Source of the DNA: Arsenophonus sp031446145
Lineage (GTDB): Bacteria > Pseudomonadota > Gammaproteobacteria > Enterobacterales > Enterobacteriaceae
NCBI GenBank assembly: GCA_031446145.1
Contig: CP132903.1
Span: 1-64,000, forward strand
Direction of reading: 5' to 3'
Length of the DNA stretch: 64,000 nt
The position numbers and the translations under genes are program-made. The notes beneath the pieces were generated by a model, which saw only the letters and a program-made list of their open reading frames with translations, did no database searches and was not told the origin of the DNA. Below are positions 18,138 through 28,021 of the stretch, piece by piece (the stretch's first letter is position 1; each line of letters opens with the position of its first letter).

Positions 18138-19475
18138 TTATTTAACTTGATTTACTACATCTGCAATACGATTAGCCATGATAGTAAGTTGTTGTTCATT
18201 TTCACCTTCTACCATAATACGAATTAAAGGTTCCGTTCCTGATTTACGTAATAAAACTCTTCCTTTACCTGCTAATTCCTTCTCAACTTGTTTAACAACA
18301 TTTAAAACATCTTTTTTATCTAATGGATTATGTGTACCAGAAAAATTTATGTTTATTAATACTTGAGGAATTAATTCCATTTCATAACAAAGATCATAAA
18401 GACTCATATCATTACGAATCATTGCACTTAATACTTGCAAACCAGCAATAATACCGTCACCTGTTGTTGTCTTATCAAGCAAAATAATATGTCCCGAATT
18501 TTCAGCACCAAAACGCCATCCTTGCTCTTTTAGCTTTTCAAAAACATAACGATCACCTACTTTCGTACGAATAAACGGAATATCTAATTGTTTTAATGCT
18601 AATTCTAATCCTATATTACTCATAAAAGTACCAACAACACCACCACGTAACTCACCTTGTCGAAGTGCATCACGAGCAATAATATAAAGAATTTGATCAC
18701 CATCTATTTTATTGCCTCGATGATCGACCATTATCACTCGATCACCATCACCATCAAATGCAAGTCCTAGATCAGCTTTTTCTTTTAAAACATATTTCTG
18801 CAACATAGATACATCAGTTGCACCACAACCATCATTTATATTAAGACCATTAGGCTCACAAGCAATTGCAATAACTTCCGCATGAAGTTCACTCAACACA
18901 TTTGGTGCAATATGATATGTTGCACCATTAGCACAATCTAAAACAATTTTTAATCCATTTAAAGTTTGATTACTGGGAAAAGTACCTTTACAATATTCTA
19001 TATAACGTCGAGCAGCATCAACAATACGACTTGCTCTTCCTAATTTTACAGATTTCACACAAATAAGTGGTTTTTCTATTTCTGCCTCTATCGCTTCTTC
19101 GATATCATCTGGTAATTTAGTTCCATCAATGGAAAAAAATTTAATACCATTATCATAATAAGGATTATGTGAAGCTGAAATCACAATACCTGCATCCGCA
19201 CGAGATATGCGGGTCAAATAAGCAATTGCTGGTGTTGGAATAGGACCTGTCAATTCAGCTGATAATCCAGCTGCAGCAAGACCTGCTTCTAAGGAAGATT
19301 CTAACATATAGCCTGAAATACGTGTATCTTTGCCTATGATAATTTTTTGAGAACCATTCCGAGCTAAAACCTTCCCGGCTGCCCAACCTAATTTTAAAAC
19401 AAAATCAAGAGTAATTGGATTCTCTCCTACTTTTCCACGAATACCATCAGTGCCAAAATATTTGCGCTTATTCAT
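18138..19475 (-). CDS. glmM: Phosphoglucosamine mutase GlmM
   Basis: GlmM interconverts glucosamine-6-phosphate and glucosamine-1-phosphate, which leads to UDP-GlcNAc for peptidoglycan and LPS. The product has 445 residues, exactly the E. coli length. The phosphoserine is Ser102 in ISASHNPYYDNGIK, the metal-binding loop is DGDGDR, and the sugar- and phosphate-binding motifs GAENSGH and RKSGTEPLIRIM are present. It begins two bases after the folP stop, so folP and glmM are translationally coupled as in E. coli. Confidence 0.98.
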   Translation of the reverse strand: MNKRKYFGTDGIRGKVGENPITLDFVLKLGWAAGKVLARNGSQKIIIGKDTRISGYMLESSLEAGLAAAGLSAELTGPIPTPAIAYLTRISRADAGIVISASHNPYYDNGIKFFSIDGTKLPDDIEEAIEAEIEKPLICVKSVKLGRASRIVDAARRYIEYCKGTFPSNQTLNGLKIVLDCANGATYHIAPNVLSELHAEVIAIACEPNGLNINDGCGATDVSMLQKYVLKEKADLGLAFDGDGDRVIMVDHRGNKIDGDQILYIIARDALRQGELRGGVVGTFMSNIGLELALKQLDIPFIRTKVGDRYVFEKLKEQGWRFGAENSGHIILLDKTTTGDGIIAGLQVLSAMIRNDMSLYDLCYEMELIPQVLININFSGTHNPLDKKDVLNVVKQVEKELAGKGRVLLRKSGTEPLIRIMVEGENEQQLTIMANRIADVVNQVK

Positions 19476-19477
19476 AA

Positions 19478-20317
19478 TTATTTATTTCTTTTTCTGGAAA
19501 GAGTTGCCCGAACAATCTTCATAGCCTGTACAGTTTCTTTTACATCATGCACCCTAATGATATTTGCTCCATTAATAGCAGCAATAACTGCACATGTGAC
19601 GCTACCAATTAATCTTTCTTCTAATGGTATATTCAATAACTCCCCAATCATAGATTTACGAGATAAACCAACTAATAATGGTACTCCTAAGTTTTTCAAT
19701 TCATTTAATTTAGCTAATAATTGATAATTATGCTCCAAATTTTTACCAAAACCAAAACCTGGATCAATAATTAAACGTGTTTTTTTAATTCCACCTACTT
19801 CACAACGTTTGATTTCATTTAATAAATATTTTTTTACTTGTTGAATTACATTTGTATAATGTGCTATTTTTTGCATAATTTTAGGTTGACCTAACATATG
19901 CATAATGCAAACTGGTAACCCAGTTTCAGCTGCTGCTTTTAGCGCACCTTTTTGATGCAATGCTCTAATATCATTAATCATATGAACACCAGCTCTTGCT
20001 GCTTCTTGCATAACAATAGCTTTAGAAGTATCAATAGAAAAAAAAACATCAAATCTAGCAACTACTTTTTCAATTGTAGGAATTACACGATCAAGCTCTT
20101 CCTGTAAATTTACTTCTCTAGCACCAGGACGTGTTGATTCGCCACCAATATCAATGATCGATGCACCATTTTTCACCATATTAGCAATATGCTGAAAAAT
20201 ATTTTCATAACGATTATATATTCCACCATCAAAAAAAGAATCTGGAGTTAAATTTAATATTCCCATAACAACAGGGTAATCAAGATCAAGATTCATTTTT
20301 CTTGCACTAATTTTCAT
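19478..20317 (-). CDS. folP: Dihydropteroate synthase FolP
   Basis: FolP condenses p-aminobenzoate with 6-hydroxymethyl-dihydropterin diphosphate to make dihydropteroate in folate synthesis. The product has 279 residues (E. coli 282), a TIM barrel. Signatures are MGILNLTPDSFFDGG, GGESTRPGA, DTSKA, NDIRAL, DPGFGFGKNLEHN, GLSRKSMIG and IIRVHDVKETVQA. It lies directly before glmM and is cut off from ftsH by a strong terminator, so it should have its own promoter in the 170-nt spacer. Its retention suggests that folate is still made by the symbiont. Confidence 0.97.
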   Translation of the reverse strand: MKISARKMNLDLDYPVVMGILNLTPDSFFDGGIYNRYENIFQHIANMVKNGASIIDIGGESTRPGAREVNLQEELDRVIPTIEKVVARFDVFFSIDTSKAIVMQEAARAGVHMINDIRALHQKGALKAAAETGLPVCIMHMLGQPKIMQKIAHYTNVIQQVKKYLLNEIKRCEVGGIKKTRLIIDPGFGFGKNLEHNYQLLAKLNELKNLGVPLLVGLSRKSMIGELLNIPLEERLIGSVTCAVIAAINGANIIRVHDVKETVQAMKIVRATLSRKRNK

Positions 20318-20350
20318 AATTACCTTTTAAAATAAATAATACTAACAAAT

Positions 20351-20376
20351 AAAACCCCAGGTTTTCCTGGGGTTTT
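20351..20376 (-). terminator. Strong intrinsic terminator after ftsH
   Basis: AAAACCCCAGG (20351-20361) and CCTGGGGTTTT (20366-20376) form a perfect 11-bp stem with a TTTT loop; on the minus strand the U-tract continues past the stem. It lies between ftsH and folP, about 110 bases after the ftsH stop. Confidence 0.88.
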
Positions 20377-20487
20377 ATTTAATATGGAACTCTACATAAC
20401 AAACATTCTTAATCATTAATAATTATATAATTTTAATTTATAGAAAATATAGAAAAAGGCACTTTTAAAAAATTATACCTTCTCTAT

Positions 20488-22377
20488 TTAAGTCAAAGAA
20501 GGATTATCTGATTTATCTTGCGGTGAGAATTTCGAAATAGAATTATTGTCATCCCATCCTGCTGGAGCTCTCACAAAACGACGATTCATTAGATCATCTA
20601 TTTGAGGAGCATCAATAGTTTCATATTTCATTAATGCATCTTTCATTGCATGCAAAATATCCATATGATCATTTAAAATTTGACGAGCACGCTTATAATT
20701 TCGATCAACAATTTCTTTAATCTCTTCATCGATAAGACGAGCGGTTTCATCAGATATCTGATTAGCTTTCCCAACTGAACGACCAAGAAAAACTTCAGTT
20801 TCTTCTTCGGCATAAAGCAATGGTCCTAATCTTTGAGAAAAACCCCATTGTGTCACCATATTACGAGCAAGATTAGTTGCTACTTTAATATCATTTGATG
20901 CCCCAGTAGATACTTTATCTTCACCATAAATAATTTCCTCTGCTAATCTTCCACCATAAAGTGTTGAAATTTGACTTTCTACTTTTTGACGACTTGTGCT
21001 GATTTGATCACCTTCTGGTAAAAAAAACGTCACGCCTAACGCACGACCACGAGGTATAATAGTAACTTTATGAACAGGATCATGATCTGGTACAAGTCGT
21101 CCAATAATAGCATGACCTGCTTCATGATAAGCGGTAGATTCTTTTTGTTTTTCTGTCATAACCATAGAACGACGTTCAGCACCCATCATAATTTTATCTT
21201 TTGATTTTTCAAATTCTTCCATGCTAACAACAGACTTATTTGCTCGTGCTGCAAAAAGAGCAGCTTCATTAACTAAATTAGCTAAATCGGCACCAGAAAA
21301 ACCTGGTGTTCCTCTTGCTAAAATTGAAGCATCAACGCTCGGATCTAATGGTACACGTCGCATATGAACTTTTAAAATTTGTTCGCGACCGCGTACATCA
21401 GGCAACCCAACAACCACTTGACGATCAAAGCGTCCAGGACGCAATAATGCTGGATCTAAAACATCTGGACGATTTGTTGCTGCTATAACAATGATACCTT
21501 CATTACCTTCAAATCCGTCCATCTCGACTAACATTTGATTAAGAGTTTGTTCACGTTCATCATGCCCACCACCTAAACCTGCACCACGTTGACGACCTAC
21601 AGCATCTATTTCATCAATAAAAATTATACAAGGTGCTGATTTTTTTGCTTGTTCAAACATATCACGCACACGAGATGCACCTACACCGACAAACATTTCT
21701 ACAAAATCTGAACCTGAAATAGTAAAAAACGGAACTTTTGCTTCACCAGCAATGGCTTTAGCTAATAAAGTTTTACCAGTTCCGGGCGGTCCTATCATCA
21801 AAATCCCTTTAGGAATTTTGCCTCCTAATTTTTGAAACCGTCCTGGTTCACGTAAATATTCAACTAATTCACTTACTTCTTCTTTTGCTTCATCACAACC
21901 AGCAACATCTGCAAAAGTTGTTTTTATTTGATCTTCTGTTAACATACGCGCCTTACTTTTACCAAAAGATAGAGCACCTTTTCCTCCACCTCCTTGCATC
22001 TGACGCATAAAAAATATCCAAACTCCAATTAATAACAACATAGGAAACCAAGAAATAAAGATAGTTGCTAAAAAACTTTGTTCTTGAGGTGGCTCACCAA
22101 TAACTGTAACATGTCTTTCAAGTAATGTATCTAATAATTTTGGATCTTCTCTAACTGGAATATAAGTTGTATAACGATTATTATCTGTTTTTTTAACATT
22201 AATTTCACGATCAGAAATACGTACTTCACGAATCTGATCCTGCATTAATTCATTCATGAATGTAGAATAATCTACCCTATGACTATTAGAATCATTAGGA
22301 CCAAAACTCTGGAACAGAGACATCAGGACTACTGCAATGATTACCCATAAAATCAGGTTTTTCGCCATGTCACTCAA
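20488..22377 (-). CDS. ftsH: ATP-dependent zinc metalloprotease FtsH (TTG start)
   Basis: FtsH is a hexameric membrane-anchored AAA+ protease that degrades membrane proteins and, in E. coli, LpxC and sigma-32. The product has 629 residues. It has a first transmembrane helix near the N-terminus, a periplasmic domain, a second helix (FISWFPMLLLIGVWIFF), an AAA domain with GPPGTGKT at about 196-203, the SRH, and the zinc site HEAGH near residue 418. The C-terminal tail is shorter than in E. coli. I chose the TTG at 22377 (MSDMAKNLILW) because GAGG lies eight bases upstream; the ATG at 22368 is the other candidate. Upstream rlmE, its usual operon partner, is absent. Confidence 0.97.
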   Translation of the reverse strand: MSDMAKNLILWVIIAVVLMSLFQSFGPNDSNSHRVDYSTFMNELMQDQIREVRISDREINVKKTDNNRYTTYIPVREDPKLLDTLLERHVTVIGEPPQEQSFLATIFISWFPMLLLIGVWIFFMRQMQGGGGKGALSFGKSKARMLTEDQIKTTFADVAGCDEAKEEVSELVEYLREPGRFQKLGGKIPKGILMIGPPGTGKTLLAKAIAGEAKVPFFTISGSDFVEMFVGVGASRVRDMFEQAKKSAPCIIFIDEIDAVGRQRGAGLGGGHDEREQTLNQMLVEMDGFEGNEGIIVIAATNRPDVLDPALLRPGRFDRQVVVGLPDVRGREQILKVHMRRVPLDPSVDASILARGTPGFSGADLANLVNEAALFAARANKSVVSMEEFEKSKDKIMMGAERRSMVMTEKQKESTAYHEAGHAIIGRLVPDHDPVHKVTIIPRGRALGVTFFLPEGDQISTSRQKVESQISTLYGGRLAEEIIYGEDKVSTGASNDIKVATNLARNMVTQWGFSQRLGPLLYAEEETEVFLGRSVGKANQISDETARLIDEEIKEIVDRNYKRARQILNDHMDILHAMKDALMKYETIDAPQIDDLMNRRFVRAPAGWDDNNSISKFSPQDKSDNPSLT

Positions 22378-22385
22378 AAGATGAA

Positions 22386-22392
22386 CCTCTTT
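22386..22392 (-). promoter_or_regulatory. Shine-Dalgarno AAAGAGG that decides the ftsH TTG start
   Basis: On the minus strand AAAGAGG ends eight bases before TTG 22377 and 17 bases before ATG 22368, which favours the TTG. Confidence 0.6.
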
Positions 22393-23392
22393 TTTCAACT
22401 ATGTTGAATAAATAACGTAAAGAATACTATATTTTATACATACTGTCGCTATAAAAATGTATACTTTTATTTAAATTACCTATCAATCATCTGCTTTAAA
22501 CAATCTCTTTATTTTTTTAAAAAATATTTTATTATTTTATATAATAATCTTTATTATAAGACCAATTAAATAAGATTAGGTAATAAATTTTTATAAAATC
22601 AAAATCTTTGTACATTAATATTTTTTATTTTAAATATATATGTAATAAAAAAATGTTTTTTTATTAACCATATCAATTAACTAATATTAGTGTAATGATT
22701 AATTGTTTATCTTGAAAATAAATGATTTAAAAAAATCAATATGTAAATTATTTTTCAATAAAATTTATTTTAAGAATTAATTATATTAATTTACTATTTT
22801 TACTACTAAACATTATGTATTAACTTAATTGAAATTAAATAATTATTATAATTTATTGAATCTTCACTTAAATCATATCTAAAATTTTATTTTTTATTCC
22901 ATATATGATATTTAAAATAAACAATATAAATATATAAAATTTTTTTAGTTATATGAATTTTACATCTTAATATTATAATATTTTTCTAAAAAAAATACAG
23001 TTTATTTTTGCACTCTAATCATATTTTTTAAAAATTATATAAAAAAATATACATTTTATTTTTTACTATATAGTGTTTGTTATCATTTAATATTACAACT
23101 TCTAAAATCAGAACACATATTTATAATTTGTAATTATTTACAAATACATTTATTAACAACAATAATACTTAAATAATATTTTTGATAAAATGTTGCAATT
23201 TAAGTTTTTTACTAGAAAATAATTTTAAATTTTATTAGAATGTTTATTGACAAAACATTTCTTTGATAAGACATTAATCAATAAAATTTAAATACTTTAT
23301 AATTCTTGAAAAAATAAAAAAATATTTTTATATCGAATTATAAAAAAATGAAAAATTTTATACTAAAATAATTTATACATCTCAACCTTGAT

Positions 23393-23414
23393 TACTTTCT
23401 TTAGCAAGAAAGTA
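23393..23414 (-). repeat. Perfect 9-bp hairpin just downstream of greA
   Basis: TACTTTCTT at 23393-23401 and AAGAAAGTA at 23406-23414 pair perfectly around a TAGC loop. Neither strand has a U-tract next to it, so it is more likely a transcript-end barrier than a true terminator. Confidence 0.4.
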
Positions 23415-23437
23415 TATAGAGAGTCCAACAAAAATGA

Positions 23438-23914
23438 TCAAATATATTGTACCTTTAAAATTTTATATTTTACTTCACCACCAGGTGTCACAATTTTTAC
23501 TACATCATCTTTAATTTTACCTATTAACCCTCTGGCTATAGGTGAATTAATAGAAATAAGATTTTTTTTTATATCAGCTTCATCATCACCGACAATACGA
23601 TAAGTTTGCTTTTTATTAGTAGTTATATTCAATATAGTAATTGTGGCACCGAATATTATTCTTCCAATATTTTTAATTTTAGTGATATCAATAACTTCTG
23701 AATAAGATAATTTAGCTTCAATTTCTTGTATTCGTCCTTCACAAAAAGCTTGTTGTTCACGTGCTGCATGATATTCTGCATTTTCTTTTAAATCACCATG
23801 TTCACGTGCTTCTGCAATAGAAGAAATAATTTCAGGACGACGGATATTTTTTAAAAATTCTAATTCTTTACGTAATTTTTTTTCACCATGTATCGTCATT
23901 GGTATCTTTTTCAT
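23438..23914 (-). CDS. greA: Transcription elongation factor GreA
   Basis: GreA enters the secondary channel of RNA polymerase and stimulates cleavage of backtracked RNA. The product has 158 residues, the normal length. The N-terminal coiled coil (about 1-75) carries the acidic tip segment AREHGDLKENAEYHAAREQQ, and the C-terminal globular domain has GDDEADIKKNLISINSPIARGLIGK. It keeps its place between ftsH and obgE, but dacB, rlmE and yhbY around it are gone, which leaves it isolated with about 1 kb of empty DNA on each side. Confidence 0.98.
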   Translation of the reverse strand: MKKIPMTIHGEKKLRKELEFLKNIRRPEIISSIAEAREHGDLKENAEYHAAREQQAFCEGRIQEIEAKLSYSEVIDITKIKNIGRIIFGATITILNITTNKKQTYRIVGDDEADIKKNLISINSPIARGLIGKIKDDVVKIVTPGGEVKYKILKVQYI

Positions 23915-25026
23915 TAATATATATACCTCTAATTTTTATGAAAAATTACTTATTTATTTTTTTATTGCTAAAGATAACAAAATCTCATAATAAAATAAAT
24001 TTTATAAAAATATATATATTTCTCTTATTTTAGTTTTAATGATATTTTTTAAATGTATAAATTTTTAATTTTTGTTAAAATAATTATAATATATATTTAT
24101 TTAATATAAAATAACTCTCTAGTGATTACAAGTTTAATTGCATATTTATTAATCAATAATAAATAGCATTGAGAATAAGCATTTATTATTCAATTTTTAT
24201 ATGAAATTTATTTTTTCTATTTAATAAACTTAATAAACAATAAAAAGGGTTTTAAAAAATTACATAAAATATCTTTCATACATATTATAAATTATAACTT
24301 AAAATTTTAATTATAAATAATAAATTAAAATCTACATAATCCTGAACAAATTAAAATAATTTAATATAATAAAATAAGAAATAATACATTTATGTTAATG
24401 TAAAACACTTGTACTTATTGAAACGAAAAATATTTTTTTTAAAAAACGTTTTATTTTAAATGAATTGAGTATTAAAATATTTAATAAAAAACAAACTAAA
24501 AAATTGTAAAAACAAAAAATTTATATGGTCTATCTTTTAAAATAGAATTTTACTATAATAAAATTCAATTTTTTTATTAATAAAAATTCAATTCTAAAAA
24601 GTATTTAATATTAAAAGTTCCTAAAATAAACAATTTTTTTTATGCTTTTAAAAAATATTTTTTAATTCAGTCATTTAAAATTAATATATTATAATAACTA
24701 TAAAAAAAACTATAAAAAATCATATAAAATTCTTTATTATTGTAAATTTTATATCGATAAAAACATTAAGAGTAATTTTATCAAGTTTTTTATTAAAATT
24801 GGTAAAAACTGCTCTAGATTTTTATATTTTTATAAAAAAATTATTAAACAATAAAAAACGCAATTTATAAAAAATAAAAAATATTTATATGAAAAAACAT
24901 ATCATATTTTATACATCATAATAATATTTGATAAATTATTTTCCCTGTTTATTTTTTGCTTATTTGTATATTTGAATATATATTTTATAATACTGATTAT
25001 TATATCAAATTTAATTATAAAAAATT
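23915..25026. other. 1,112-nt AT-rich spacer between greA and obgE (dacB position)
   Basis: I see no gene. In E. coli dacB (penicillin-binding protein 4) lies here on the opposite strand. The stretch is almost pure A/T with long homopolymer runs and no recognisable protein or RNA. Confidence 0.7.
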
Positions 25027-26067
25027 TCAATTGCTACTTTTATATGAATAATTTTGCAAACATTTATTTTTAATAAGCATCATCATGTCCCAGCAAAGCT
25101 CTTTAATGCCTAATTTATGTTTTACAGAAATCATATAATATTTATTTTTCCAATTTAATTTTTTAATTATTACCTTTACACGCTTATTAACCTCTTCAGA
25201 ATTTAATAAATCAATTTTATTAAATACCAAATACCGTGGTTTTTTTTTCATATCTATACTATATTTTTCAAGTTCAGAATCAATGATTTTTATATTTTTA
25301 AAGGGATCAGACCCATCAATAGGAAGAATATCTATAAGATGCAAAAGTACTGAACACCGTTCTAAATGTTTTAAAAAAAATATACCAAGACCAGCACCTT
25401 TTACTGCACCTTTAATTAATCCAGGCAAATCAGCTAAAACAAAACTATGTTCATTATCCATACGAACTACTCCTAAACTTGGGATTAAAGTCGTGAATGG
25501 ATAATCAGCTATTTTTGTTTTTTTTCGAGAAACTGCATTCATAAAACTAGATTTTCCAGAATTAGGCATTCCTAAAATTCCCACATCAGCCAGCAACATT
25601 AATTCGAGAAATAATTCTTTTGTTTCTCCAGACGTACCCATTGTTTTTTTACGTGGAGTACGATTAATTGATGATTTAAATCTAGTATTTCCTAAACCAT
25701 GTAATCCACCTTGAGCCACTTTTACAGATTGACCGTTATAAATCATATCAGCAATTATATTTTTGCTTAAATTATCAAATATACGAGTACCTATCGGTAC
25801 TTTGATACAATAATCCTGTCCACGCTTCCCAGAACAATTATTACTATAACCATTCTTACCATGCTCAGCTCGAAAAATTGTTTTAAATTGATAATCAATT
25901 AAAGTATTAATATTTTCATCAGCTACGATATAAACATCACCGCCATTACCACCATCACCACCATTTGGTCCGCCTTTAGGAACATATTTTTCACGACGAA
26001 AACTAATGCATCCATTTCCACCATTACCAGCTATTACTAATATTTTTGCTTCATCAATAAATTTCAT
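25027..26067 (-). CDS. obgE: GTPase ObgE/CgtA
   Basis: ObgE is an essential GTPase involved in 50S assembly and stress signalling. The product has 346 residues. It shows the glycine-rich Obg fold (KGGPNGGDGGNGGDVYIVAD, about 31-50), then the G domain with GMPNSGKSSFMNAV (G1), DLPGLIKGA (G3) and NKIDLL (G4). The C-terminus ends about 40 residues earlier than in E. coli (390), so the acidic tail is lost. In E. coli yhbE and obgE follow rpmA in one transcript; here yhbE is gone and a terminator separates rpmA from obgE. Confidence 0.97.
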   Translation of the reverse strand: MKFIDEAKILVIAGNGGNGCISFRREKYVPKGGPNGGDGGNGGDVYIVADENINTLIDYQFKTIFRAEHGKNGYSNNCSGKRGQDYCIKVPIGTRIFDNLSKNIIADMIYNGQSVKVAQGGLHGLGNTRFKSSINRTPRKKTMGTSGETKELFLELMLLADVGILGMPNSGKSSFMNAVSRKKTKIADYPFTTLIPSLGVVRMDNEHSFVLADLPGLIKGAVKGAGLGIFFLKHLERCSVLLHLIDILPIDGSDPFKNIKIIDSELEKYSIDMKKKPRYLVFNKIDLLNSEEVNKRVKVIIKKLNWKNKYYMISVKHKLGIKELCWDMMMLIKNKCLQNYSYKSSN

Positions 26068-26160
26068 GATATTTTCTCTTTATATACAAAACATGATTCA
26101 TAAAATAATAATTTGCAATTTAAAGAATATCAGAAAAAATCATATAAATCATACAACAAA

Positions 26161-26188
26161 AAAACCCCGCAGATTTTTGCAGGGTTTT
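26161..26188 (-). terminator. Intrinsic terminator after rplU-rpmA
   Basis: AAAACCCCGCA (26161-26171) pairs with TGCAGGGTTTT (26178-26188) at ten of eleven positions; on the minus strand a T-run continues beyond the stem. It lies 14 bases past the rpmA stop and before obgE. Confidence 0.85.
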
Positions 26189-26201
26189 TAAAAAAAAATA
26201 A

Positions 26202-26459
26202 TTATTCAGTTATTATACTAACATATTTACGATTTTTAGGTTTTTTAATTTCAAACTTAACTTTTCCATTAGCCAATGCAAATAAAGTATGATCACGCCC
26301 ACATCCTACATTATTACCAGCATGAAATATAGTTCCTCTTTGACGAATAATAATATTTCCAGCTAATACAGATGCACCACCAAAATGTTTTACACCTAAT
26401 CTTTTTCCTTTTGAATCTCTTCCATTACGTGTTGAACCACCAGCTTTTTTATGTGCCAT
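26202..26459 (-). CDS. rpmA: 50S ribosomal protein L27
   Basis: L27 lies next to the peptidyl-transferase centre of the large subunit. The product has 85 residues, as in E. coli. The N-terminal MAHKKAGGSTRNGRDSKGKR, which reaches toward the P-site tRNA, and the TIFHAGNNVGCGRDHTLFA core are intact. It follows rplU by 20 bases with an AGGAGAATAAG-type ribosome binding site and is closed by a strong terminator. Confidence 0.98.
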   Translation of the reverse strand: MAHKKAGGSTRNGRDSKGKRLGVKHFGGASVLAGNIIIRQRGTIFHAGNNVGCGRDHTLFALANGKVKFEIKKPKNRKYVSIITE

Positions 26460-26479
26460 TAATCTTATTCTCCTGATTT

Positions 26480-26788
26480 TTAAGCAATACTAGTGATCTT
26501 TACTTCCGTGAACCACTGACGATGTCCTTGTTGTTTACGACTATGTTTTCGACGATGGAATTTAACAATTTTGATTTTCTTATCACGCCCATGAGCAATA
26601 ATTTCAGCTTTCACTTTAGCTCCTTCAATAAAAGGAGAACCGATGTTAGTATGGTTACCATCACTAATCATCAAGATTTTATCAAATTCAAAAAGTTTAC
26701 CTTTAGTAATATCTAGCTTTTCTAAGCGCACTATTTCGTCAAGACTAACTCGATATTGTTTACCACCACTTTGAAAAACTGCATACAT
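26480..26788 (-). CDS. rplU: 50S ribosomal protein L21
   Basis: L21 binds 23S rRNA in the large subunit. The product has 102 residues (E. coli 103). The N-terminus MYAVFQSGGKQYRVSLDEIV and the C-terminal KFHRRKHSRKQQGHRQWFTE rRNA-binding segment are well conserved. It is the first gene of the rplU-rpmA operon and is divergent from ispB, as in E. coli, over a 261-nt spacer that holds a perfect AT palindrome (see 26905). Confidence 0.98.
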   Translation of the reverse strand: MYAVFQSGGKQYRVSLDEIVRLEKLDITKGKLFEFDKILMISDGNHTNIGSPFIEGAKVKAEIIAHGRDKKIKIVKFHRRKHSRKQQGHRQWFTEVKITSIA

Positions 26789-26904
26789 ATCAGCTCCATT
26801 TAAAAAACTATCGATACATTTTATATTATTAGTAAATTTTATATTAAATTTAAATTTTTAAAATATTTTATTTCAATATTACAGGAAAAAACTTTAAAAT
26901 ACAA

Positions 26905-26925
26905 TTTTTAGATTAAATCTAAAAA
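26905..26925. repeat. Perfect 10-bp palindrome in the rplU/ispB divergent spacer
   Basis: TTTTTAGATT (26905-26914) and AATCTAAAAA (26916-26925) are exact inverted copies around one base. It lies about 117 bases upstream of rplU and 125 upstream of ispB. It could be a leader hairpin or an operator; chance is possible in such AT-rich DNA. Confidence 0.3.
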
Positions 26926-27049
26926 AAATCTAATTTATAATAAATATCTCTTATATTCATTTATTTATAATATGTAATATCATAAAATATAAAATTTATC
27001 AAATATTGTCTTATTTTATGAAAATTAAATTTATACAAGAATTAAGCAA

Positions 27050-28021
27050 ATGAATTTAAAATCAATTATTCAGTTAACAGAAAAAGAAATGAAAGCAGTT
27101 AATAAAATAATCTTTAATCAATTGAATTCAAATATTAAGATCATTAATAAATTAGGAAACTATATTATTACTAGTGGCGGTAAAAAAATTCGACCAATTA
27201 TTGCTATTTTAGTAGGAAAAGTTTTAGGATATCAAGGTGGTAAACACATTAATATAGCAGCACTAGTTGAATTTATTCATACTGCAACATTATTACACGA
27301 TGATGTTGTAGATGAATCCAATATGCGACGCGGCAAAAAAACAGCTAATTCTATTTTTGGTAATGCTACTAGCATATTAGTAGGAGACTTTATGTATACT
27401 AGATCATTTCAAATGATGACAGATCTGAATTCTATGACTATTTTAAAATTAATGTCTGATGCAACAAACATCATAGCCGAAGGTGAAATTTTACAATTAA
27501 TTAATTGCAATAATCCTGATATTAGTGAAAGTACCTATATGCAAATAATATATAATAAAACAGCACGCTTATTTGAAGTCGCTGCGCATGCATCAGCAAT
27601 TGTATCTGGAGCAAGTAAAAAACAACAAACAGCATTTCAACATTACGGAAAATACCTTGGTACTGCATTTCAATTAATGGACGACTTTCGAGATTATGAC
27701 TCAAATAGCACTCAAACTGGAAAAAATATAGGAAATGATTTAAATGAAGGAAAATTGACACTTCCATTGCTTCATGCAATGAAAGAAGGATCTTCAAAAG
27801 AATCTTCCCTTATTCGTAATGCAATTGTAGAAGGTAACGGGAGAGCTTTACTTAAAAAGATATTAATTACTATGAAACGCTGTGGCTCTCTTGAATATAC
27901 TAAAGAGATAGCAAAAAAAGAAGCTGAAAAAGCAATTCAAATTATTGATATTTTACCTCACTCTTCTTATAAAGATGCTTTAATAAGTTTACCATACATT
28001 TCTATACAATCCACTACTTAA
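27050..28021 (+). CDS. ispB: Octaprenyl diphosphate synthase
   Basis: IspB is a trans-prenyltransferase that makes the C40 octaprenyl side chain of ubiquinone and menaquinone. The product has 323 residues, the E. coli length. The first aspartate-rich motif is in LLHDDVVDESNMRRGKK and the second is MDDFRDYDSN; the KKIRP substrate-binding lysine and arginine are also present. The shape of the first motif fits a long-chain synthase. It is divergent from rplU and followed by its own terminator. Retention implies that respiratory quinones are still made or finished here. Confidence 0.97.
   Translation: MNLKSIIQLTEKEMKAVNKIIFNQLNSNIKIINKLGNYIITSGGKKIRPIIAILVGKVLGYQGGKHINIAALVEFIHTATLLHDDVVDESNMRRGKKTANSIFGNATSILVGDFMYTRSFQMMTDLNSMTILKLMSDATNIIAEGEILQLINCNNPDISESTYMQIIYNKTARLFEVAAHASAIVSGASKKQQTAFQHYGKYLGTAFQLMDDFRDYDSNSTQTGKNIGNDLNEGKLTLPLLHAMKEGSSKESSLIRNAIVEGNGRALLKKILITMKRCGSLEYTKEIAKKEAEKAIQIIDILPHSSYKDALISLPYISIQSTT

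Larger units (their letters stand above)
22378..23437. other. 1,060-nt AT-rich spacer between ftsH and greA (rlmE/yhbY position)
   Basis: I see no gene. E. coli has rlmE (23S rRNA 2'-O-methyltransferase) and yhbY here. The sequence is nearly all A/T and I could not recognise fragments of either protein. A short hairpin at 23393-23414 lies just after greA. Confidence 0.7.

Noticed and set aside
23393..23414. greA-distal hairpin as a standard intrinsic terminator
   Set aside because: The stem is perfect but there is no U-tract on either strand, so I list it only as a hairpin.
22378..25026. Small RNA genes or replication origin in the long spacers around greA
   Set aside because: The spacers are uniformly A/T with no GC-rich island, no DnaA-box cluster and no structured core that I could see.
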